Both the position numbers and the translations under genes were made by a program. From the NCBI GenBank assembly GCA_018268465.1, contig JAFDWN010000037.1, positions 107,241 through 171,240 of the forward strand: a DNA stretch of 64,000 bases. Reading direction: 5' to 3'. The notes beneath the pieces were generated by a model. It was not told the DNA's origin. It worked only from the letters and a program-made list of their open reading frames with translations, and did not search any database. Below, piece by piece: positions 9,810 through 17,993 of this stretch (position 1 is its first letter; every line of letters begins with the position of its first letter). Source of the stretch: Actinomycetota bacterium (GTDB taxonomy: Bacteria; Actinomycetota; Actinomycetes; Mycobacteriales; Mycobacteriaceae).

Positions 9810-10697
9810 TCAAGCCGCCTGCCGCCGGGGCAGGATCATCACCGGCACCGGTGTGTTCCGCAGAATCTTCGACGCCGCCGAACCGAGGAAAACCTGCGCA
9901 CTCTGACCGGCCGCACCCGACCCCAGCACCAGCAGATCGCCGGTCTCCCAGGACACGTCGTCGACCGCCTCGCGCCAATCGTGCCCCGCGCCGATGACCA
10001 CCTCCACGTCGGGCAGCGCAATCGCCGCGCGCACGTCGCTGAGCTGTCCGGAGATTTCCTCGACGGTGCGCCGTGTCCACTGTTCGATGACCAGGTTCTC
10101 CGCCGACGACTCGACGGATCCGGCGAACAGCTTCACCGGTCGCACGGCGAACGAGACGATGCGCAGTCGCACCGACCACCGCTTGGCCAGGTCGGCGCTG
10201 GCCGCGATGAGTCCCACCGCGTCGGCTTGGCCACCGTAGGACACCGTGAGCCGGTCGATGGGGGCCGGGTTCGTCGGATACGCGCGCGGGGCGATGGCCA
10301 CCGGTACCGACGCGGTGTGGACCAGGCGATCGGTCACGCTGCCCAGGGCGACGCGGCCGAGCAACCCCGACGACGACGACCCGACGACGACGAGGCCGGC
10401 GTCGATCTCGGTGGCGAGTTCGGTCAAACCAGTTGGCACCGAGTTCGATTGGTGAACGACCGCCCACGTATCGAGGTCGCTCGGCAGCTTCGCGACCGCC
10501 TCCTCGAGGGCTCGTTTGGCGGCGGAACTGATATGACCGAGGTATTCGTCTTCGAGCGGGTCGGCCTTGGGCGGCCAGTGCCGCTCGACGATCGCGGTGG
10601 CAACGATCTTCTCGCCGGTGCAGCGCGCGATCCGGGCCGCCAGGTTCAGCGGTGCGGCGCTCTGACCGCCCCAGCTGAACCCGGCGATGATGGTCAT
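9810..10697 (-). CDS. Tandem universal stress protein (UspA family)
   Basis: A 295-residue cytosolic protein made of two Usp domains. The first is MTIIAGFSWGG to about residue 145 with VVVGSSSSGLLGRVALGSV, and the second ends with LLVLGSGAAGQSAQVFLGSAASK. The G-x2-G-x9-G(S/T) pattern suggests ATP binding in the first domain. The ATG at 10697 overlaps the stop of the upstream permease gene (ATGA), so the two are translationally coupled. An upstream in-frame start would place about 33 Arg-rich residues inside the permease gene and is rejected. It may act as a regulatory partner of the permease. Confidence 0.85.
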   Translation of the reverse strand: MTIIAGFSWGGQSAAPLNLAARIARCTGEKIVATAIVERHWPPKADPLEDEYLGHISSAAKRALEEAVAKLPSDLDTWAVVHQSNSVPTGLTELATEIDAGLVVVGSSSSGLLGRVALGSVTDRLVHTASVPVAIAPRAYPTNPAPIDRLTVSYGGQADAVGLIAASADLAKRWSVRLRIVSFAVRPVKLFAGSVESSAENLVIEQWTRRTVEEISGQLSDVRAAIALPDVEVVIGAGHDWREAVDDVSWETGDLLVLGSGAAGQSAQVFLGSAASKILRNTPVPVMILPRRQAA

Positions 10698-12517
10698 CGC
10701 GCGCCCGACGCGACCCGTGCGGGGTGCGCCACGATATGGGTGACCGGCACGTCGTACTCGGCGCGCGCACGGTCGATGACGTCGAATCGATGCCACACCG
10801 AGTACTCCGGAGGCAGGGTCGCAATGACGATCTGGTCCGGGTCGAAGGATTCGACGGCTGTGGCCAGCGCCCGCAGCGGCCGTTGGTCACCCAGTTCGCC
10901 GTCGGCCTCCAGGCGGTCCGAACGCAGGACGCTCAGGGTGTGGTCCAGACGCTGCTGCGCGGCCGCCTGGGTGGCCTCCCACAGGTCCAGCGGCCCGTGG
11001 GTGGCGGCTGTTCCGGTCTCGATCGCGCTCGCAGGCACGACGACGTGATACTTGGCGTCCTTGTCGGCGCCGATGCGGCGCAGCTCGTCGAGGAGTTCCT
11101 TGGAGTCGACCGTCTCGTTGGCCATGACGAGGACCCGGTGCGGTTTGCCGGTCACGGCCGGTTCCGGCGCCTCGGGCCTGCGGTTGATGAATGCCTTGTT
11201 GGCGAAGAACAGCGCCATCACCACCGCCCAGGCCAACAGGCTCAGCAGTAACTGGGAGCGCAGGGACTCGTCGAGGAACATCTGCACCAGGATCGCCACG
11301 ATGCCCAGCGCGGTCAGGATGGACAGCACGGGGAACAACCACATCTTGACCCGCAACTGAGAGGCGTCGGTGCGGTAGCGCAGCACGATCTGGGAGATGC
11401 AGATCAGCAGATAGACGAACAGGATGATCGCGCCGCTGGAGTTCAGCAGGAACGCGAAAATCGTGTCCGGGGACACCGCGGCGGCGATGACGCAGAGGAA
11501 TCCGACGATCGAGGACGCCAGGATGGCGTTGGCGGGCACGCCGCGGCGGGTCACGTGTACCAGCGCCGCCGGCGCTTCGCGGCGCGCGGCGAGCACGAAC
11601 AGCATGCGCGAGGCGGTGTACATCCCGGAGTTCAGGCAGCTCAGCACCGCGGTGAGGACAACCGCGTTCATCACGTGGTCGGCGTAGGGGATGCCCATCT
11701 TGGTGAACGCGGAGACGAACGGTGACGCGGCCAGGCCCTCGTCGTTCCACGGCACGATCATGACCAGCAACAGGACCGCTCCGACGTAGAACACCAGGAT
11801 GCGCACGATCACCGAGTTCGCCGCCTTGGCGACGGCTTTTTCCGGATTCTCCGATTCCGCCGCGGCGATGGTGGCGATCTCGGCACCGACCATCGAGAAG
11901 ATCACGGTGACGATGCCGACGGTGATCACGCTGAACCCCATCGGCATGAAACCGCCGTGCGAGGTCAGATTGGAGAAGTCCATGGACTTGTTGGGCCACA
12001 GCCCGAGCACGAACAGCGCGCCGAGCCCGATGAACGCGATGATGGCGGCCACCTTGATGCCGGCGAACCAGAACTCGAACTCACCGAAGGACGACACCGA
12101 GAACAGGTTGGTCGCGGTCATCAACACCATGAACACCAGTGCGCACAGCCACAACGGGACCTCGAACCAGTACTGCACGATCTTCGCGCCGGCGATCGCC
12201 TCGAACCCGACGACGATCACCCAGAAGTACCAGTACAGCCAGCCGACCGAGAACCCTGCCCAGTTGCCCATCGCGTTGCGCGCGTAGTCGGCGAACGATC
12301 CCGTCGACGGGTTGGCCACGGCCATCTCGGCGAGCATCCGCATCACCATGATGATGAGCACGCCGGCCATGGCGTAGGTGAGGAATGCGCCTGGGCCCGT
12401 TCCACCGATGACCACACCGGACCCGACGAACAGTCCGGCGCCGATCACGCCGCCGATCGCGATCATTCGCAGCTGACGCTGGGTCAGGGCTTTCTTCAGT
12501 GCCGGTGTCCCGCTCAT
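10694..12517 (-). CDS. APC-family amino-acid permease with C-terminal cytosolic Usp-like domain
   Basis: A 607-residue protein. Residues ~15-455 form the 12-helix amino-acid/polyamine/organocation permease fold, with IGGVIGAGLFVGSG in helix 1 as in GabP/AnsP-type transporters. Residues ~465-607 form a soluble alpha/beta domain starting HRVLVMANETVDSKEL and ending with DPDQIVIATLPPE, which resembles a Usp/nucleotide-binding fold. The start at 12517 has GGAGGT nearby. Translation runs into the tandem Usp gene by a four-base overlap. The amino acid carried is unknown. Permease plus Usp domain plus coupled Usp suggests allosteric control by nucleotide or stress. Confidence 0.88.
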   Translation of the reverse strand: MSGTPALKKALTQRQLRMIAIGGVIGAGLFVGSGVVIGGTGPGAFLTYAMAGVLIIMVMRMLAEMAVANPSTGSFADYARNAMGNWAGFSVGWLYWYFWVIVVGFEAIAGAKIVQYWFEVPLWLCALVFMVLMTATNLFSVSSFGEFEFWFAGIKVAAIIAFIGLGALFVLGLWPNKSMDFSNLTSHGGFMPMGFSVITVGIVTVIFSMVGAEIATIAAAESENPEKAVAKAANSVIVRILVFYVGAVLLLVMIVPWNDEGLAASPFVSAFTKMGIPYADHVMNAVVLTAVLSCLNSGMYTASRMLFVLAARREAPAALVHVTRRGVPANAILASSIVGFLCVIAAAVSPDTIFAFLLNSSGAIILFVYLLICISQIVLRYRTDASQLRVKMWLFPVLSILTALGIVAILVQMFLDESLRSQLLLSLLAWAVVMALFFANKAFINRRPEAPEPAVTGKPHRVLVMANETVDSKELLDELRRIGADKDAKYHVVVPASAIETGTAATHGPLDLWEATQAAAQQRLDHTLSVLRSDRLEADGELGDQRPLRALATAVESFDPDQIVIATLPPEYSVWHRFDVIDRARAEYDVPVTHIVAHPARVASGAR

Positions 12518-12601
12518 TGCGCACCTCCGATTGTCTATTCGGAGATCATGTGCCTATCGCGGCGGTTTTGTCGGCGGTTTCAGCCGAACGTTATCGGACC
12601 C

Positions 12602-13687
12602 CTATTGGGGCAACCGGTACTGCGAATGGCGGACCTGATTTCCCCCGGCGCGTTTCGCCTCGTACATGGCCGCATCGGCGGCTTGCACGAGGTCGTCGAT
12701 GAGTTGTGTGCGGCCGCGCAGCGAACTGCCGAGCGGGGCGCTGGCCGTCCCGATGCTCGCGGTCACCCGCGCAGGCGTATCGGCGATCGCCTGCCGGAGC
12801 AGTTCGGCGCCGCGCACTGGTTCGGGTTCGGCGTGGATGTCGGCGATGACGAACTCTTCGCCCCCGGCGCGGCCGATGACCGCGGAGTGCCGGCAGTTCT
12901 CTTCCAGCGCGGCACCGACGCCGATCAGGGCCTCGTCGCCGGCGGCGTGTCCGAAGGTGTCGTTGAGGTGTTTGAAGTTGTCGAGATCGATCATCGTGAC
13001 GACGAGGAATCTCGCCTCGCCGCGATGGCGCATCATCAGCTCGTACGCCGAGCGGCCGAACGAACGGCGGTTGTGCAGGCCGGTGAGGGGGTCGCGATCG
13101 GATCCCCGTAGATCGGTCCTCAGCGAGTGCACGAGCGACTGAACCCCAAAGGGCACACCGATGTTGACGATCGCCACCGTGATCAGGGCCGCGGCCGCCA
13201 GGGCGACGTCGCCGGTTGACGCGATGAGTCGGACCGCCAGGATCGTCGCGCATACGGCCGCGACTCCGACGATCCCGACCACCTCGTCGAGGGAGTGGAA
13301 GTAGGCGACGAATCCACCCAACACACCGAACGTCACGCAACCCATCAATCCCGAATACGGATTCGACAGGGCGAGGCACGTTCCGGCGATCGACGCGGTC
13401 GCGATCGCCGAGAAGATGAGCGATTGCCCCCGTGTCGGCCAGTGGCTCAGCCACAACAGGGCGCCGGCCACCGCCAGAGCCGACGCGACGACGCACACCA
13501 CGGTCCCCGCCGGGGTGACGGGACCCACCGGACTCCACAGCAGCATGACAGGCTGCGCCGCCAGAGCGATCGTGCTCGCGAAGGTCGCGACGCGCCAAAG
13601 TTTTTGCAGTCCGCGGTCTTTCAGATAGGCGCTGGACCAATCGAACTGATCGCGCCGCTCCTGCGATCGGATACCCCACCGAATCAT
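12602..13687 (-). CDS. Membrane-bound diguanylate cyclase (GGDEF)
   Basis: A 361-residue protein with about six hydrophobic helices in residues 28-195, followed by a GGDEF domain opening with DPLTGLHNRRSF. The active loop reads AGGEEF, a functional form, and the IDLDNFKHLND metal/nucleotide motif is intact. At the inhibitory I-site the sequence is RHSA instead of RxxD, so product inhibition by c-di-GMP may be lost. ATG 13687 is preferred over an upstream start at 13738 because GGGGGAG precedes it and the extra residues look non-coding. A possible -10 (TAGGAT, minus strand) lies near 13766-13771. Confidence 0.87.
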   Translation of the reverse strand: MIRWGIRSQERRDQFDWSSAYLKDRGLQKLWRVATFASTIALAAQPVMLLWSPVGPVTPAGTVVCVVASALAVAGALLWLSHWPTRGQSLIFSAIATASIAGTCLALSNPYSGLMGCVTFGVLGGFVAYFHSLDEVVGIVGVAAVCATILAVRLIASTGDVALAAAALITVAIVNIGVPFGVQSLVHSLRTDLRGSDRDPLTGLHNRRSFGRSAYELMMRHRGEARFLVVTMIDLDNFKHLNDTFGHAAGDEALIGVGAALEENCRHSAVIGRAGGEEFVIADIHAEPEPVRGAELLRQAIADTPARVTASIGTASAPLGSSLRGRTQLIDDLVQAADAAMYEAKRAGGNQVRHSQYRLPQ

Positions 13688-14135
13688 CCGACACTCCCCC
13701 GCTCCCCGGTGAACCGACACGGCCGGAAGCTCCGCCACCCACGGTGCTGTCCTTGTCGCGCGCGCTATCCTATCGGTTGCTATGGGTGGCTGCGCCGCGT
13801 GATTCGCGATGCCCCCCGGATTGCGGTACGGATCACATCCGATGGGACGCCGATCGGCGACAGTACGCCAAATGAGCCCATCACCATCTCGGCTGAGGAC
13901 CGGGTTGACTGAATTAACCTTATCCTCAACCGAATACGCCGACCAGGTATCGGATGGCCGATCGCGACGTCACCTGCGTGCGGTGATCACAGGAGTGTGA
14001 GCGTCTCTCCATATAGTTGCTGAATGCAGGCGCACGGCGATGCGTGCACTTTAGCTGATACCCCGAAGGGCCGGCCGCGGCCGATAGCGTCGCCACGTCA
14101 CCGACCGACGATCCGTCGGGTTCTCGACGGCCACG
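13688..14135. other. Intergenic region without a supported gene
   Basis: These 448 bp lie between the start of the diguanylate cyclase gene and the end of the SDR gene, both on the minus strand. The only open frames are short and have poor codon use. The stretch at 13905-13935 is AT-rich. Apart from a possible minus-strand -10 near 13766-13771 for the cyclase gene, I see no clear hairpin, repeat or RNA gene. Confidence 0.5.
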
Positions 14136-14885
14136 TCACCGCGTGGTGTAGCCCCCGTTGGCAAATATCGTCTGGCCGGTGATCCAGTGTCCCTCGTCGG
14201 CGAGGAACAGAACCAGCGGGGCGATGTCGCCGATCTCGGTGAGACGGTTGCCCATTGCTTGCGACTTGTGGAACGCCACCCGCTCGGGCGTTTCCTGGCC
14301 GTAGAAGAACGGGGTGTCCATGGGTCCGGGCCCCACGTTGTTGACGTTGATACCGCGCGCGGAGAACTCCTTGGCCGCGGCACGCGTGAAGTGTTCGACA
14401 GGGCTCTTGGCGCCCGCGTAGGTGGAGTAGCCGTCGGTGAACGCCGCCAGCAACGACGTCACGATGGTGGTGACCGATCCCCCGTCGGCGAGCCGGCTGC
14501 CGGCTTGCTGGAGGAAGAAGTAGGCGGCCTTGGCGTTGATGTCGAACATCGAATCATATTCGTCCTCAGTGGTTTCCACGATCGGCTTGCGCAGCACCTT
14601 GCCGACGGTGTTCACGGCGATGTCGACGCTGCCGAAAGCGTCGATCGCAGCGTCGAATAGTGCCTCGACGTTGGCGGGTACCGAGAGGTCGCCCTGCACC
14701 TTGATCGCGGTGGCGCCCGCCTTTTCGATCGCCGCGACCGTCTCGTCGGCGGCGGGCTCGGTGGCCGCGCTGTTGTAGTGCACCGCGACGTTGACGCCAC
14801 GTTCGCCGAGCGTGGTACTGATGAGAGCGCCGAGGTTCTTGGCCCCGGCAGCGACGATGGCGGATTTGCCCGCGAGATTGCCCAT
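14136..14885 (-). CDS. Short-chain dehydrogenase/reductase
   Basis: A 249-residue classical SDR with the cofactor loop GAKNLGA near residues 14-20. NTVG replaces the usual NNAG, Ser lies in the IVTSLLA stretch, and the YxxxK pair is in YSTYAGAK. The C-terminus WITGQTIFANGGY is the usual substrate-side ending. Candidate -10 TACCGT (minus strand, 14893-14898) lies seven bases from the ATG, so the mRNA may be leaderless. It is divergent from a LysR regulator that probably controls it. The substrate is unknown. Confidence 0.88.
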   Translation of the reverse strand: MGNLAGKSAIVAAGAKNLGALISTTLGERGVNVAVHYNSAATEPAADETVAAIEKAGATAIKVQGDLSVPANVEALFDAAIDAFGSVDIAVNTVGKVLRKPIVETTEDEYDSMFDINAKAAYFFLQQAGSRLADGGSVTTIVTSLLAAFTDGYSTYAGAKSPVEHFTRAAAKEFSARGINVNNVGPGPMDTPFFYGQETPERVAFHKSQAMGNRLTEIGDIAPLVLFLADEGHWITGQTIFANGGYTTR

Positions 14886-14942
14886 GGCGCCGACGGTAGT
14901 GGGTCAATAGACAAATGAAAAACCCGATTATCTGAGATATTC

Positions 14943-14959
14943 ACAATCAAATATTGTGG
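14943..14959. promoter_or_regulatory. CACAAT-N5-ATTGTG palindrome in SDR/LysR intergenic region
   Basis: CACAAT 14943-14948 and ATTGTG 14954-14959 form a perfect inverted repeat, and the half-sites suit a LysR-type operator. Immediately after it, TATCCT (14962-14967) matches TANNNT and ends five bases before the LysR GTG, so the regulator may be leaderless and autoregulated. Confidence 0.5.
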
Positions 14960-14972
14960 ATATCCTGGGCGG

Positions 14973-15854
14973 GTGTCCCGCGAGTATCCCGACCTGCACC
15001 GCCTGCGCCAGTTCGTCGCCGTCGCCGACGCGGGGAGCTTCACGCAGGCCGCGCAGCGGCTGCATTTGAGCCAGCAGGCGTTGAGCGCTTCGGTGCGGCA
15101 ACTCGAGAAATCCTTGCGCGCTGAGCTTTTCGTTCGTGAAGGTCGGCGGGTGTCACTCACCCGTGCAGGGCGGCTGCTGCTCGGAGAGGGCCGGACACTG
15201 CTCGCGGCGGCACATACCGTCGGGGACAACGTCCGGCGCGCAGCGGCGGGCGACAGTGTGCACTACGTGGTCGGCCATACCCCCGCACTCAGTACCGCCG
15301 AGGTCTACACATTGATGGAACCGGCCGTCGATACGTTCGCCGACGTGTCGATCACACTTCGCCAGATGTTCCCCGACCAGCTCGTCGCCGGGGTGCTCGA
15401 AGGCACCGTTCAGCTGGGTCTGCGCCGCGGCGTGGTGCCGCCGGGCGATCTGGCTGCCGCCGTGGCGGCCTACCACCGGGTCCGGTTGGCGGTGCCCGCC
15501 CGGCATCGCCTCGCCGGCCGCGGGCACGTCGACATCCACGACCTCGCCGGTGAGGTGATCGCCCTGTGGGCCCCGCCCGGGGTCTCCTACTACAGCGACC
15601 TGCTGCTCGGAGCCTGCCGACGGGCCGGCTTCGAGCCCGACTACATCATCAGCCGGGTGCAGGGCGCCACGACGCTCGCGGCGCCGCTGACGACCGGCGC
15701 CGTCGCGTTCGTCACCGAGCCGGCGGGTCCGGCCATGGCCGGGCGCGTCGTGGTCGTCGACCTGGAACCCGAACTGCTCAGCCCGGTTCAGGCGCTGTGG
15801 CAGCGCCATACCGTGTCCGCGGTCCGGGATGCCGTGCTGGCGCCCGCACGCTGA
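14973..15854 (+). CDS. LysR-family transcriptional regulator
   Basis: A 293-residue LTTR. The N-terminal winged helix reads LHRLRQFVAVADAGSFTQAA with the typical LHLSQQALSASVRQLE recognition segment at about residues 24-45. The rest is the periplasmic-binding-like effector domain. The GTG start at 14973 has no ribosome binding site but a TANNNT box ends five bases upstream. It is divergent from the SDR gene, the usual LTTR arrangement with its target, and ends 5 bp before the convergent glpD stop. Confidence 0.9.
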   Translation: MSREYPDLHRLRQFVAVADAGSFTQAAQRLHLSQQALSASVRQLEKSLRAELFVREGRRVSLTRAGRLLLGEGRTLLAAAHTVGDNVRRAAAGDSVHYVVGHTPALSTAEVYTLMEPAVDTFADVSITLRQMFPDQLVAGVLEGTVQLGLRRGVVPPGDLAAAVAAYHRVRLAVPARHRLAGRGHVDIHDLAGEVIALWAPPGVSYYSDLLLGACRRAGFEPDYIISRVQGATTLAAPLTTGAVAFVTEPAGPAMAGRVVVVDLEPELLSPVQALWQRHTVSAVRDAVLAPAR

Positions 15855-15859
15855 ACCGC

Positions 15860-17404
15860 TCAGCCCATCCGCGCAAGGAGTTCGGCGGCCACGTCGGCGG
15901 CGCGGGCGCGGTCCGCGGCGACCAGCCCGATCCGCGTGCGGCGGTCGAGGATGTCCCCTTCGGTCATCGCCCCCTCGTGGGTGATCGCATACTCGAATTC
16001 GGCACGGGTCACGTCGATTCCGTCCGCCACCGGTGCCGTCGGACCGGGGCAGCTCGCGCGGGCGACGACGTTCGGGGCCTCGGCCCCGTATCGGGCCACC
16101 AGTGAGGACGGCAGGTGGACCGGCGACCGCAGGGTGGCCACCGGGTTGGCGGGGGCGCCGACCAAGGGCATGTTGCGGGTCCGGCACGGCGCGGCACTCA
16201 GCCCGCGCACCGATACCGCCCGGTCGAGCACATCCTCTGCCATGTAACGGTATTCGGTGAGTTTGCCGCCGATGACGCTGATGACTCCCGACGGACCCTC
16301 GACGACCGCGTGGTCGCGGGAGACGTCGGCGGTGCGGCCCGCTCCGGTGTCGATCAGCGGACGCAGCCCCGCGTAGGCGCCGATGACGTCGGCGGGTCGC
16401 AGACGCACCGCGAGCGCGGTGTTCACGGTGTCGAGCAGAAACGCGACCTCGCCCGGAGTCGGTTGCGGCACATCGGGTATCGGCCCCGGCGCGTCTTCGT
16501 CGGTCAGTCCGAGATACACCCGGCCGAGTTGCTCGGGCATCGCGAACACGAACCGGTTGCGTTCCCCGGGGATCGGGATGGTCAGCGCCGCCACCGGATT
16601 TCCCAGCGCGGCGGCGTCGAACACCAGGTGGGTGCCGCGGCTGGGCCGCAGCGTGATCGACGGGTCCACCTCACCCGCCCAGACGCCGGTGGCATTGATG
16701 ACGGCTCGTGCGCGGACGCCGAACGACTCGCCGGTGCACTCGTCGGTCAGAGTCGCCGACGTCGCGTCGGCCGCCGAAGCGCTCACCCGGGTGAGGATGC
16801 GCGCGCCGTGCTGGGCCGCGGTGCGCGCGACCGCCACGACCAGCCGGGCGTCGTCGACGAGCTGTCCGTCGTAGGCCAGCAGGGCGCCGTCGAGGCCGTC
16901 GCGACGCACCCCGGGCACCAGTTCGGCCGCCCGCGCGGCGCTGACGCGGCACGATCGGGGCAACACCGACGGGGACGTCCCCGCCAGCCGGCGCAGGCCG
17001 TCGCCCGCCAGGAACCCGACCCGCACCAGCGCGCGCTCGGCGCGGGTCATCGCGGGCAGCAGCGGTACCAATTGCGGCATCGCGTGGACCAGGTGAGGGG
17101 CGTTGCGGCTGATCAGGATTCCGCGTTCGACGGCGCTGCGCCGCGCGATGCCCACGTTGCCGCTGGCCAGATAGCGCAGACCGCCGTGCACGAGCTTCGA
17201 GCTCCACCGACTTGTGCCGAACGCCAGGTCGTGCCGTTCGACCAGGGCGACGGACAGGCCGCGGCTCGCCGCGTCGAGGGCGATGCCCACCCCGGTGATG
17301 CCGCCGCCGACCACCAGGACGTCCAACGGTGCCCCCTCGGACAGCGCCGTCAACTCGGCGGCGCGCCGGGTGGCGTTGAGTGCGGTGGACTGGGCGGTCG
17401 TCAC
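15860..17404 (-). CDS. glpD: Glycerol-3-phosphate dehydrogenase (FAD), GlpD
   Basis: A 514-residue flavoenzyme that oxidises glycerol-3-phosphate to dihydroxyacetone phosphate at the membrane. It has the FAD dinucleotide motif VVGGGITGVGIALDAASRG near residue 30, the family signature SRWSSKLVHGGLRYL, and IGGKLTEYR in the C-terminal part. Start is GTG 17404, which overlaps the TetR stop as GTGA; a longer frame to 17518 lies inside the TetR gene and is rejected. The position matches Rv2249c (glpD1). It is co-transcribed with the TetR regulator, so that regulator probably responds to a lipid or glycerol-derived ligand. Confidence 0.93.
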   Translation of the reverse strand: MTTAQSTALNATRRAAELTALSEGAPLDVLVVGGGITGVGIALDAASRGLSVALVERHDLAFGTSRWSSKLVHGGLRYLASGNVGIARRSAVERGILISRNAPHLVHAMPQLVPLLPAMTRAERALVRVGFLAGDGLRRLAGTSPSVLPRSCRVSAARAAELVPGVRRDGLDGALLAYDGQLVDDARLVVAVARTAAQHGARILTRVSASAADATSATLTDECTGESFGVRARAVINATGVWAGEVDPSITLRPSRGTHLVFDAAALGNPVAALTIPIPGERNRFVFAMPEQLGRVYLGLTDEDAPGPIPDVPQPTPGEVAFLLDTVNTALAVRLRPADVIGAYAGLRPLIDTGAGRTADVSRDHAVVEGPSGVISVIGGKLTEYRYMAEDVLDRAVSVRGLSAAPCRTRNMPLVGAPANPVATLRSPVHLPSSLVARYGAEAPNVVARASCPGPTAPVADGIDVTRAEFEYAITHEGAMTEGDILDRRTRIGLVAADRARAADVAAELLARMG

Positions 17405-17976
17405 GGCTTGAGGTATCCGTTGAGCGAATGGGCGAGTTCGACGGCCAGCGCGTCGGCGTCGAGGATGGGCGCGACCATTTGCGCGGACTGGATGGTCGAC
17501 TGGGTGATGAGCAGACACATCGCGGCGAGCCGGCGTGGATCCCCGGCCCGGACCGTACCTTCGGCCTGCGCAGCGGACAGTTCGCCGGCCACCGCGTCGA
17601 TGAGGATCTGCTGACTGGTGCCCATACGTTCGGCGATGTAGACCATCGCCAGCTCGGGTGCGCGATGCAGCACCGACATGATCACCGCGTCGCCGCGCAG
17701 CCGTTCGGCCACCGCGACGATGCGCGCCACCAGCGCCTCGCGGCCGCCGTCACCGCCGGGCACGTCGCGCAGAGCACCCACAATCCGGTTGGTCAGCAGC
17801 GCCGCGAGGATCGAGCGGGTGTCGGGCCAGCGCCGGTAAACGGTGGGCCGGCTGACGCCGGCACGCCTGGCGATCTCGGCGAACGTCACCCGATCCACGC
17901 CGTAGGCGACGACACAATCAGCGGCGGCGGCAAGCACCCTGGCCTCCACCGTCGTGTCGTTACTGATTGACAACAT
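17401..17976 (-). CDS. TetR-family transcriptional regulator
   Basis: A 191-residue regulator with the TetR helix-turn-helix at residues ~12-55, including TFAEIARRAGVSRPTVYRRW, and a variable ligand domain. It corresponds in position to Rv2250c. It is translationally coupled to glpD and divergent from the AGPS-like gene across only 17 bp, so one binding event could silence both directions. No other start fits upstream. The ligand is unknown; acyl or ether glycerolipid is an inference from its neighbours. Confidence 0.9.
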   Translation of the reverse strand: MLSISNDTTVEARVLAAAADCVVAYGVDRVTFAEIARRAGVSRPTVYRRWPDTRSILAALLTNRIVGALRDVPGGDGGREALVARIVAVAERLRGDAVIMSVLHRAPELAMVYIAERMGTSQQILIDAVAGELSAAQAEGTVRAGDPRRLAAMCLLITQSTIQSAQMVAPILDADALAVELAHSLNGYLKP

Positions 17977-17993
17977 ATGTAATACTGTAACTC
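17977..17993. promoter_or_regulatory. 17-bp divergent control region with overlapping -10 boxes
   Basis: The TetR ATG (17976, minus) and the flavoprotein ATG (17994, plus) are 17 bp apart. TACTGT (plus, 17983-17988) and TACAGT (minus, 17984-17989) both match TANNNT at leaderless spacing and share five bases. An ACATATGT palindrome spans the TetR start at 17973-17980, and GTTAC/GTAAC flank at 17959-17963 and 17987-17991. Both promoters must therefore lie mostly inside the opposing genes. Confidence 0.55.

Noticed and set aside
17405-17518. N-terminal extension of GlpD
   Set aside because: It lies wholly within the TetR gene, is Arg/His-rich, and the GTGA overlap at 17404 gives a normal start.
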